DNA from: Pyrinomonadaceae bacterium
GTDB lineage: Bacteria; Acidobacteriota; Blastocatellia; Pyrinomonadales; Pyrinomonadaceae
Direction of reading: 5' to 3'
Assembly (NCBI GenBank): GCA_017983495.1
Contig: JAGOBH010000002.1
Span: 248,001-312,000, forward strand
DNA length: 64,000 nt
This document shows positions 28,065-35,146 of this stretch, piece by piece; the first letter of the stretch is position 1, and each line of letters starts with the position of its first letter. Under the pieces are notes generated by a model, which was not told where the DNA came from, did not search any database, and saw only the letters and a list, made by a program, of their open reading frames with translations. The position numbers and the translations under genes were made by a program.

Positions 28065-28454
28065 CTATCCAACTGTCGTTAAATACTCTTCGTATTCGAC
28101 GGCTGAGAGCATGGCGTCGGCTTCGCCGGGGTTGTCCATCTTGATCTTGACCATCCAGCCGGCGCCGTATGGATCGTTATTGACAGCTTCAGGAGTGTCA
28201 TTGAGGCCGTCATTTACCTCGACCACCTCACCGGCGACGGGAAGGAAGATCTCGGACACGGCCTTGACCGATTCGACGGAGCCGAACGACTCGTGAGCGG
28301 CAAATTTGTCGCCGACACGCGGCATGTCAATATAAACAACATCGCCTAGCGAATGCTGAGCATAATCGGTGATCCCGATCGTCGCGACGTCGCCGTCTAC
28401 ACCGACGAACTCATGGTCTTTGCTGTAACGTAAATTCTCAGGAATATTGGACAT
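28065..28454 (-). CDS. gcvH: Glycine cleavage system H protein
   Basis: A 129-residue lipoyl carrier protein. The lipoylated lysine is K64 in FGSVESVKAVSEI, the standard motif. It shuttles the aminomethyl group from the P-protein to GcvT and is re-oxidised by dihydrolipoamide dehydrogenase, whose gene is not in this window. It lies 40 bases downstream of gcvT in the same direction; a terminator follows it. Confidence 0.97.
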   Translation of the reverse strand: MSNIPENLRYSKDHEFVGVDGDVATIGITDYAQHSLGDVVYIDMPRVGDKFAAHESFGSVESVKAVSEIFLPVAGEVVEVNDGLNDTPEAVNNDPYGAGWMVKIKMDNPGEADAMLSAVEYEEYLTTVG

Positions 28455-28494
28455 ATGAATTGAAGTTAACCCCTATTTTATTGAAATACAATAT

Positions 28495-29610
28495 CTATTT
28501 TGAACGTTTGTAGAAAGGTGTAGAGACGACCTTTGCTGCGATCTGACGACCCCTAACATCGATTTTAATTTCTTGACCGACAATTGCAAACTTCGGAGGC
28601 AGAAAGGCGAGGCCAATATTCTTTTTAAGGAACGGTGCGGGACTGCCCGACGTGACCTGGCCGACCTTTTCGCCATCGATGTAAACGTCACAGCCGTCAC
28701 GGGCAATGCCCGGTTCGGTCATTTCAAAACCCGCGATCTTTCGGGTGACACCCTCCTCTTTCTGCTTTAAAAGGATCTCGGACCCAATGAATGACCCCTT
28801 TTGAAGCTTGGTGATCCAACCGAGGCCCGCTTCGAGCGGCGAGATGTCGTCGCCAAGTTCGTGACCGTAGAGCGACATTGCCGCTTCGAGCCGAAGCGTG
28901 TTTCTAGCCGCCAGGCCGCACGGTACGATTCCGCCTTCTTTTCCATAGTTGCCGGTTTCGAGGATCTTGTTCCAAAGCTGTTCGGCGAACTCCGCTGCAG
29001 CATAGACCTCAAACCCGTCTTCACCGGTGTAGCCCGTCCTGGAGATGATAGCGTCGACACCGTCCACTCGCCCTGTTGTGAAATGGTAATACCTGATGTC
29101 CGCAAGGTCAGTCTCGGTCAGCTTTTGAACGATGCCGGTCGCATCGGGGCCCTGAACGGCGATCTGACAATACTCTGGGCTCGCATTACGCAGTTCGACA
29201 CGCTGATCGGTCTTGTGTGACGATATCCATGCCCAATCCTTGTCCGTAGTGCCTGCGTTAACGACCAGCAGCAATTTCTCCTGGCCGAATCGGTATACAA
29301 GCAAGTCGTCCACGACGCCGCCATTCTCGTTGGTCAACGCAGAATAGTGAGCTTGACCGTCAACCAAATTAAGGACGTCGTTGGTCGTCAAACTGTTGAC
29401 AAAGCTTATCGCGTCCGGGCCCTCGACCCAGATCTCGCCCATGTGCGAAACGTCAAAAAGCCCCGACCTCGTCCGGGTCGCCATGTGCTCCTCAATAACG
29501 CCCGCAGTGTACTGGACCGGCATATCCCATCCGCCAAAATCCACCATCCGGCCGCCAAGCTGTCTGTGAGCATTATTCAGCGGTGTTTTTTTGAGTATTT
29601 CATCAGTCAT
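28495..29610 (-). CDS. gcvT: Aminomethyltransferase (glycine cleavage T protein)
   Basis: A 371-residue tetrahydrofolate-dependent enzyme that releases ammonia from the lipoyl-bound aminomethyl group and makes 5,10-methylene-tetrahydrofolate. Family features are clear: [17 protein letters not shown] near the start, [10 protein letters not shown], the DLLVYRF strand and the [10 protein letters not shown] motif. The ATG at 29610 ([10 protein letters not shown]) is chosen; upstream in-frame codons to 29724 extend a segment that does not resemble GcvT. No glycine riboswitch is recognisable in the 279 bases before it, which instead hold a large inverted repeat. Confidence 0.96.
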   Translation of the reverse strand: MTDEILKKTPLNNAHRQLGGRMVDFGGWDMPVQYTAGVIEEHMATRTRSGLFDVSHMGEIWVEGPDAISFVNSLTTNDVLNLVDGQAHYSALTNENGGVVDDLLVYRFGQEKLLLVVNAGTTDKDWAWISSHKTDQRVELRNASPEYCQIAVQGPDATGIVQKLTETDLADIRYYHFTTGRVDGVDAIISRTGYTGEDGFEVYAAAEFAEQLWNKILETGNYGKEGGIVPCGLAARNTLRLEAAMSLYGHELGDDISPLEAGLGWITKLQKGSFIGSEILLKQKEEGVTRKIAGFEMTEPGIARDGCDVYIDGEKVGQVTSGSPAPFLKKNIGLAFLPPKFAIVGQEIKIDVRGRQIAAKVVSTPFYKRSK

Positions 29611-29776
29611 ATGAATGAAGTGTAATTTAGCAGTCGGCGGGTTAACAAGTCGCGGTGCGGTATAAGCTAGAATTTTGCAAAGTTCCTCATCAAGAAACAT
29701 GCTTGAGCGGGTTAAGTCTCCCAAAAACTCCCAAACCGCGCCGAGTGAAAAAAAAGCTTGTAACTCTGGTACTAAA

Positions 29777-29865
29777 ATGACATATAATTTTTGAGATCGC
29801 GGTCTCCCACAGTCGAATCGGTGGCCTTCGAGGGGTTGTCCACGGGTTCGCGAGAGACCGCGGTC
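29777..29865 (+). other. Promoter-like box followed by a 12-bp inverted repeat; possible small RNA
   Basis: TATAAT at 29783-29788, and about seven bases downstream a 12-base arm GATCGCGGTCTC (29795-29806) that pairs with GAGACCGCGGTC (29854-29865), one wobble. A transcript from this box would begin with the stem. The 47-base interior can form a further CCAC/GTGG helix. The right arm contains the perfect palindrome AGACCGCGGTCT. No family is recognised. It could equally be a dispersed repeat or an operator. It occupies the gcvT upstream region, on the opposite strand. Confidence 0.3.
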
Positions 29866-29889
29866 TTGCGCGCAGAGGAGGTCGAGCCC

Positions 29890-30471
29890 CTATTTATTTT
29901 TCGATTTCTTTGCCTCGGCAGGGAGTTTGGTGACAGCTTCGATCACTTGGCTGCAGTTTTCGATCAGATCCATATACGCACCCTTTTCGGTTTTGACCTC
30001 TGTTAACGAAAGTTCCTTTTCAAAGACCGGGCGGTAACGAGTCGCTGCGGCCGCGAGCGTGCGAACCGCTTTGTTGAAAAGATCCTTCGGAACCTTCGGT
30101 TTCTTTCCGTCAGTATCGTAGATCACCGCGGAGTCCGGCCGGGCAGCGAGGTTGTCGATATCGTCGATGGCCTTCTGAAATATCCGCTTTACGTCCGAAA
30201 GCAGCTCGATCTTCGAGCCGGTCGGCAGCGGCCCCCAAATATCTTTTTCTTTCAGCTCTTTTTCCGTATTTCCAACATTTATCTTCAAGACCGCCAAACG
30301 ACGATCGATGGCGTGGACCAGGACTGCGATCCGAAGGTCGATCTCCTGAGCGTCACGAATGATCTCTATCTCCTCATCCGTCAGATAATCCCGGCGCTGT
30401 GCGTCGGCCGAGGTCCCGAAAAACGTGAAGATCGCGGCGATCGTTAATATGTAAAAGATACTGCTTTTCAT
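29890..30471 (-). CDS. Exported protein of unknown function
   Basis: A 193-residue protein not recognised by family. It has a signal peptide (about residues 1-24, ending TSADA-Q), then a predicted all-helical body rich in K, E and D (YLTDEEIEIIRDAQEIDLR, later AVRTLAAAATRYRP) and a basic tail of K and S residues. The start at 30471 lies four bases after the stop of the preceding gene and is preferred to an earlier in-frame codon that would overlap it by 38 bases. It is the last gene of a three-gene unit with a second exported helical protein and a TPR protein, so a periplasmic assembly formed by all three is plausible. Confidence 0.65.
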   Translation of the reverse strand: MKSSIFYILTIAAIFTFFGTSADAQRRDYLTDEEIEIIRDAQEIDLRIAVLVHAIDRRLAVLKINVGNTEKELKEKDIWGPLPTGSKIELLSDVKRIFQKAIDDIDNLAARPDSAVIYDTDGKKPKVPKDLFNKAVRTLAAAATRYRPVFEKELSLTEVKTEKGAYMDLIENCSQVIEAVTKLPAEAKKSKNK

Positions 30472-30475
30472 TTGA

Positions 30476-31051
30476 TCAATTTTGTCTCGGCTGACGAACA
30501 ACCGAATCTCCAAAAAGTGGTTCCAACGCCCGCGTGCGTGAATCGCGAATATACTTTATGACGCTTTTGACGTAAGGTTCGTATTTCGGCGACAGCTCCC
30601 GACGAATTATTTCGATCCGCGGCACATAACTGCGGAGGCCGATCTCAAATCGCTTAAAATTGCCGAGCACCTTGTCGCTGTCGGTATTGCTGCGGCTAAG
30701 GAAATCAAGCGTGTTGTCGAGTATTCCCTGAAACCCGCCAAGATCGGTGAACATCTTCTCGAAGTCCTCAGCGGCGGCGGCTTTTTCAGCAGACGCGATC
30801 CGAGCAGTCATCAAATTTAGTGCGAGCACGGTACGGGCCTTTACATCCAATTCGCGAGTTAAAATGGTGCGTTCGTCCTTCGACATAACCCTGACCGGCG
30901 GCGGTGCGGTCTCGACCGAGGGGTCGACCTGACCGTTTGCGGGAAAGCATGTGGCGACGATCACGATCACAAGTCCGGCAAAATAGGTGGACAGCGAGAG
31001 ATAACGCGACATCGCGGAAACCAAAACTGCTGATCTTGCAAGTTGTCGCAT
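30476..31051 (-). CDS. Exported helical protein of unknown function
   Basis: Up to 191 residues, second of three coupled genes. A signal peptide ends near CFPANG-Q; the body is mostly helical and charged (ERTILTRELDVKARTVLALN, ...ADFEKMFTDLGG) and ends RQPRQN. Its first ATG (31051) is five bases after the TPR gene stop, which favours coupling, while a second ATG at 31012 would give a more normal signal peptide length. Both are possible. It shares no clear domain with known families, but has the same style (short secreted helical protein, about 180-190 residues) as its downstream neighbour, which suggests related or partner roles. Confidence 0.65.
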   Translation of the reverse strand: MRQLARSAVLVSAMSRYLSLSTYFAGLVIVIVATCFPANGQVDPSVETAPPPVRVMSKDERTILTRELDVKARTVLALNLMTARIASAEKAAAAEDFEKMFTDLGGFQGILDNTLDFLSRSNTDSDKVLGNFKRFEIGLRSYVPRIEIIRRELSPKYEPYVKSVIKYIRDSRTRALEPLFGDSVVRQPRQN

Positions 31052-31056
31052 TTCGT

Positions 31057-32448
31057 CTATTTGCCCTTTTTGTCCTTGATCTGTTTTTGAAGTATCGGTA
31101 GACGCAATTTTACCTTATCTATCTCGAGCCCACTCTTTGATGGGTCGGCTAATCTCAAAAACTGCTGGTAATTTGCCATAGCGTCGAGATATTCGGCAAG
31201 CTGGTCGTGAGTAATTCCGAGAAAGTAATACGCCGCCGCCAGATCAGGCTGTCGCGAGACAAGCCACTGATACTCGATCTTGGCCTCAGCATATCTTTTC
31301 GATTGAAACAGTGCGGTCGCGAGATTTGCGTGCGAGGTCGAGTTGTCCGGAGCGATCGCGATCACCTTTCGAAACAGCCCTACCGCCTGATCGTACATTT
31401 TTGCCTGAACGAGGGCGGCACCGAAACCGATCGCGTGATTAATATTGGCGGGCTCGGCCTCTGACGCCTTGCGGCAATAGTCCAGAGCCTTTGCTGGCGA
31501 ATCGACTCGATAAAGCGTACACAGCCGGCCGAGGATAGTCGCGTTTCCGGGATCGGCGGCCAGCAGCTTTTCAAGGTCGGAGACGTTCTCGGAACCGGCC
31601 ATGCGGACCTTGTTGCGAAACTCGACGACTTCTTTGTCTGTGTCCCCAAACGTGTCAAGTATCCTTAAAGCTTCATCGGATCGGCCATACGCGGCATGAA
31701 CGCGGGCACGAAGCAATTTTGTCGCAACCGATTCGGGGTCGATCTTTTCGAGAGTGGCGACGGCCTCGGAGGCACGGATCGTATCGCCTTCAGAAAGGGC
31801 AAGCCGCGCCAGTTCCGAAAGTGCAAACTTGTTTCTGGGCTCAAGAGCGAGAGCGTTGTTCAGGCTGGTGCGGGCAGATTCAGCTTTGCCCAAAGCGATC
31901 TCGAGAGCCGCCCTGGCAGACCAAAGACCTGCTGTCGGTTTTGCCTTGCGGGTGAACGCCTCGATCTTTGTCAGCAATTCGGCCAGAGCGGACGCAGGAG
32001 CCTTTGTCTTGAGTCTCAATTCAGCAAGGGCAGCCATCGCCGGGAAACTTTGATCGTCTACCTTTAGAGCATTCGTCAAATGGGTCTCAGCCTCACGAAA
32101 ATTGCCGGTCTCGATCAATAGTGACCCAAGGCTCGATAGCGCAAGCGTCCAGTCGGGCCGTATTGCGATCGCCCGACGAAAGGACGCTTCGGCCTCGGGC
32201 CGCTTTCCAAGTCCAAGGTACGCCGAACCGCATTGATATTCGGCTTCCGGAAATTCCGGAACGACCTTAAGTGCTTTTTTGTATAACTCCACCGCGGCTG
32301 CAAGATCTCCCTTTTCGTGAAGTTCCTGCGCCTGATTGAAGATCGCAACAGCATCTTCGGTACTTTCCTCAGTATCCTGAGCGACAGCAGTTCGTGCCGA
32401 CGCAACGCACATAATGATCGCGAGGGCGACAATTACGAGACGCCTCAT
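31057..32448 (-). CDS. Exported TPR-repeat protein
   Basis: A 463-residue protein with a signal peptide (about 1-23, ending TAVAQ) followed by roughly ten tetratricopeptide repeats covering almost the whole length (AQELHEKGDLAAAVELYKKA, AEYQCGSAYLGLGKRPEAE and so on, down to AAYYFLGITHDQLAEYLDAM). TPRs make a right-handed scaffold that binds partner proteins. It is first of three genes with spacings of five and four bases, so it probably scaffolds the two unknown exported proteins. The ATG at 32448 puts the signal peptide at the N-terminus. No transmembrane segment follows the signal. Confidence 0.85.
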   Translation of the reverse strand: MRRLVIVALAIIMCVASARTAVAQDTEESTEDAVAIFNQAQELHEKGDLAAAVELYKKALKVVPEFPEAEYQCGSAYLGLGKRPEAEASFRRAIAIRPDWTLALSSLGSLLIETGNFREAETHLTNALKVDDQSFPAMAALAELRLKTKAPASALAELLTKIEAFTRKAKPTAGLWSARAALEIALGKAESARTSLNNALALEPRNKFALSELARLALSEGDTIRASEAVATLEKIDPESVATKLLRARVHAAYGRSDEALRILDTFGDTDKEVVEFRNKVRMAGSENVSDLEKLLAADPGNATILGRLCTLYRVDSPAKALDYCRKASEAEPANINHAIGFGAALVQAKMYDQAVGLFRKVIAIAPDNSTSHANLATALFQSKRYAEAKIEYQWLVSRQPDLAAAYYFLGITHDQLAEYLDAMANYQQFLRLADPSKSGLEIDKVKLRLPILQKQIKDKKGK

Positions 32449-32528
32449 CTGAAAGAACGTACTATAAAAACGGGGGCTATAGCTGTGCATTACTGGTTCT
32501 GAAATGTTAACACCTGCGCGAATGTACG

Positions 32529-32558
32529 TCTACATTTTTGAGGTTATGACCGTATAAT
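32529..32558 (+). promoter_or_regulatory. Possible promoter of larE
   Basis: TATAAT at 32553-32558 with a weak -35 (TCTACA, 32529-32534, 18-base spacing). The surrounding ATGACCGTATAATTTTTGAG nearly repeats the sequence at 29777-29795. Confidence 0.4.
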
Positions 32559-32651
32559 TTTTGAGTCCAATCATTTGCGTCTAACATTTTGGTAAGCTAC
32601 CATTTTTACCTTAGGCCGACGTTCAGGCAAAGGTGCCGCAACAGGGCAATA

Positions 32652-33497
32652 ATGATCGCAAACCCCCAACAAATTTTAGACACCCTCGAGAACATCGCAA
32701 CAACTGTTAAGGAGAGTGAACTTCGCAATAGGATGCGCAGGCTGGGAAGTGTGTTGGTCGCGTTTTCTGGTGGGGTTGATAGTTCTTATCTGGCGGTGAT
32801 CGCAAAACAAGAATTGGGATCAGATGCGCTGTGTGTTCTTGGGCTGTCGGCAAGCGTATCTGAATTTCAGCGAAATGAGGCTCGACGAGTTGCCTCGGAG
32901 CAAGGCCTGGAACTGGTCGAGATCGACACGGACGAACTGTCCGATCCGAATTATTCGGCAAATCCGACTAACCGCTGTTATTTTTGTAAGAGCGAGCTTT
33001 ACGGCAAGCTTAGGCAGATGGCCGCCGAGAAGGAAATTGGCTGCGTTATTGACGGAACGAACGCTGACGACCTTAGCGAACATCGCCCCGGCAGAGATGC
33101 CGCGAACGAGAACGGCGTCGTCAGCCCACTGGCTGATGCCGGCTTGACCAAAGTCGAGATCCGCGAGTTGAGCCTGGGGTTGGGCATAAAGGACTGGGAT
33201 AAACCGTCGAGTCCGTGCCTCTCGTCGCGGATCGCTTACGGCGTGCCCGTTACTATCGAGCGTCTGTCAAAAGTCGAGAAGGGCGAAGCAATACTTCGGA
33301 AACTAGGTTTTAGCGAATTTCGCGTTAGAGTGACCGGCGACACAGCGCGTCTCGAGATCGCCCCTGTAGAATTAAGCAGGGCTCAAGATATGGATCTGGC
33401 CGGAACGGTCGAAATTGATTTTCGAAAGATAGGTTTTGAGAGCGTTTTGATCGACCCAAGGGGATTCAGAACCGGGTCGATGAACGAAAAGATATAG
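32652..33497 (+). CDS. larE: Pyridinium-dinucleotide thiol transferase (LarE)
   Basis: A 281-residue cytoplasmic PP-loop ATPase of the LarE family, which donates sulfur from its own cysteine to build the nickel-pincer cofactor of lactate racemase and related enzymes. The PP-loop is S39-G-G-V-D-S44, and the sacrificial cysteine is C189 in SSPCLSSRIAYG, corresponding to C176 of Lactiplantibacillus plantarum LarE. CYFCKSELY adds further cysteines. The start at 32652 (MIANPQQILD) is preferred over an upstream codon at 32589. Neither larA, larB nor larC is in the window, so the cofactor's recipient enzyme lies elsewhere, or this is a LarE-like sulfur donor for another pathway. It lies about 50 bases before gdhA, possibly co-transcribed. 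Confidence 0.9.
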   Translation: MIANPQQILDTLENIATTVKESELRNRMRRLGSVLVAFSGGVDSSYLAVIAKQELGSDALCVLGLSASVSEFQRNEARRVASEQGLELVEIDTDELSDPNYSANPTNRCYFCKSELYGKLRQMAAEKEIGCVIDGTNADDLSEHRPGRDAANENGVVSPLADAGLTKVEIRELSLGLGIKDWDKPSSPCLSSRIAYGVPVTIERLSKVEKGEAILRKLGFSEFRVRVTGDTARLEIAPVELSRAQDMDLAGTVEIDFRKIGFESVLIDPRGFRTGSMNEKI

Positions 33498-33498
33498 T

Positions 33499-33544
33499 AA
33501 ATACATTTTTAACTTGGAGAGAAATACATTTTTAACTTGGAGAG
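33499..33544 (+). repeat. 23-bp tandem duplication before gdhA
   Basis: Two identical 23-base units (33499-33521 and 33522-33544), each containing ACTTGGAGAG. The second GGAGAG is nine bases before the gdhA ATG and serves as ribosome binding site; the first is a spare copy. The unit follows the larE stop directly. Confidence 0.95.
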
Positions 33545-33553
33545 TATATTAAA

Positions 33554-34843
33554 ATGGCAAATCCAATGGCTGACGAAATGCGTCGATTCAAAGGGAGTGA
33601 CGAAAAGAATCCGTTTGAAGCAATGAGTGAGCGCTTTGACCGCGCCGCCAAACTTCTGGGGCTTGAAGAAGACCTCTACGCGGTGATGCGTGTGCCGAGT
33701 CGCGAGATCAAGGTTTACATACCTGTTCGAATGGACACCGGCCACATACAGGTATTTGAGGGTTACCGCGTTCAGCACAACTTTGCACGCGGCCCGGCAA
33801 AGGGTGGCATTCGATATGCTCCGGACGTTTCGCTTGATGAGGTCAAGGCATTGTCAGCGTGGATGACCTGGAAATGTGCGGTCGTCAATGTCCCGTTCGG
33901 CGGCGGCAAAGGCGGCATTATCTGCGATCCCGGCCAGATGTCGATCGGCGAACTCGAGCGGTTGACGCGACGCTACACCTCAGAACTGATCGATTTCATT
34001 GGACCGGACAAGGATGTGCCGGCTCCGGACATGAATACCAATGAACAGACAATGGCGTGGATCATGGATACATATTCTATGCATGCCCGTCACACCGTCA
34101 CCGGTGTCGTGACAGGAAAACCTGTCGCACTCGGTGGTTCGCTTGGTCGTCGAGAGGCAACTGGCCGCGGTGTGTTGATCTCCGTTAATGAGGCTATCAA
34201 GAGATTTGACCTCAAGCCGCAGGACACCACCGTTGTAGTTCAGGGCTCGGGCAATGTCGGCGGTATCGGCGCTGAGTTGTTGCATCAGGCGGGTTACAAG
34301 GTCATTGCGATTTCCGACGTTCACGGCGGCATTTATAACCAGAACGGCCTCGACATGCCGAAGGTGCTAGAACATCTTAAGGAGTTCAAATCTCTCGAAG
34401 GCTATCCTGGCGTCGAATTTATCGACAATAAGGCCCTGCTTGAGATCGAATGCGATGTGCTTGCTCCGTGTGCGACTGAAAATCAGATCACATCAGAGAA
34501 TGCCGATCGCATCAAATGTAAGATCCTTGCGGAGGGTGCCAACGGGCCGACTACGCCGAAAGCCGACAAGATATTGCATGACAAGGGAATATTTGTAATT
34601 CCGGACATTCTGGCAAACGCCGGCGGCGTCACTGTTTCGTACTTTGAATGGGTACAGGACCGCATGGGATATTTCTGGTCCGAAGACGAAGTCAACGCTC
34701 GTCTGGAGGACAAAATGGTGGCCAGCTTTAACGAACTTTGCCATTATGCCGAGAAACATGATGTCGATACTCGTACGGCGGCTTACATGTTGGCGATAGA
34801 TCGGGTGGCCTACGATACCCGAATGCGCGGAATCTATGCGTAA
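33554..34843 (+). CDS. gdhA: Glutamate dehydrogenase
   Basis: A 429-residue Glu/Leu/Phe/Val dehydrogenase family enzyme that interconverts glutamate and 2-oxoglutarate plus ammonia. Substrate-binding and catalytic lysines are in the usual places: K83 in [12 protein letters not shown]107 in WMTWKCAV and K119 in PFGGGKGGI. The dinucleotide motif [12 protein letters not shown] is near residue 235. Length and motifs fit the hexameric catabolic/NAD-type group (GudB/RocG-like), but cofactor preference cannot be read with confidence. A good Shine-Dalgarno site (GGAGAG, duplicated) supports the start. With the glycine cleavage genes it belongs to central nitrogen metabolism. Confidence 0.96.
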   Translation: MANPMADEMRRFKGSDEKNPFEAMSERFDRAAKLLGLEEDLYAVMRVPSREIKVYIPVRMDTGHIQVFEGYRVQHNFARGPAKGGIRYAPDVSLDEVKALSAWMTWKCAVVNVPFGGGKGGIICDPGQMSIGELERLTRRYTSELIDFIGPDKDVPAPDMNTNEQTMAWIMDTYSMHARHTVTGVVTGKPVALGGSLGRREATGRGVLISVNEAIKRFDLKPQDTTVVVQGSGNVGGIGAELLHQAGYKVIAISDVHGGIYNQNGLDMPKVLEHLKEFKSLEGYPGVEFIDNKALLEIECDVLAPCATENQITSENADRIKCKILAEGANGPTTPKADKILHDKGIFVIPDILANAGGVTVSYFEWVQDRMGYFWSEDEVNARLEDKMVASFNELCHYAEKHDVDTRTAAYMLAIDRVAYDTRMRGIYA

Positions 34844-35146
34844 CAAAATGTCCTAATTGGTTTAAAACACTTGATTTTAGTGATTAGGTGCGTTACCGTA
34901 CTTGGAGGGAAAACTAAAGTCCCATTAGTATTACTGGATTTTGCAGTAGTCTTCCCGTGGAAATTTATTTAGTTAACGGACTAAACTTTTGTGGCATCGC
35001 TTGATTTGTAGGCTTTTGCGGTTGGCAAAAGCGGCAAGTGTATGTAATAATTGGGTAGCTTTTTTAAGACGAAGCTTTTAGGCTAAGAGTATCGCTCTTT
35101 ATGCTACTCATTGAAATTCAATTTATTATTTCGGCGGAGGAATGTG
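34844..35146. other. Intergenic region before the barrel protein gene
   Basis: 303 bases without a gene. It contains an interrupted hairpin after gdhA (CCTAAT...CACT...AGTG...ATTAGG, 34853-34887), a hairpin CTTTTGC / GCAAAAG near 35012-35031, a small AAGAG/CTCTT hairpin near 35083-35097, and GGAGG (35135-35139) as ribosome binding site of the next gene. No RNA family is recognised. Confidence 0.4.

Noticed and set aside
29611-29889. Possible glycine riboswitch before gcvT
   Set aside because: None of the conserved aptamer core sequences is visible on the minus strand; the 12-bp inverted repeat has another shape.
33554-34843. Leucine or phenylalanine dehydrogenase instead of glutamate dehydrogenase
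   Set aside because: Length (429 residues), the KGGIRYAP motif and the GGGKGG region fit glutamate dehydrogenase; the amino-acid-specific relatives are shorter.
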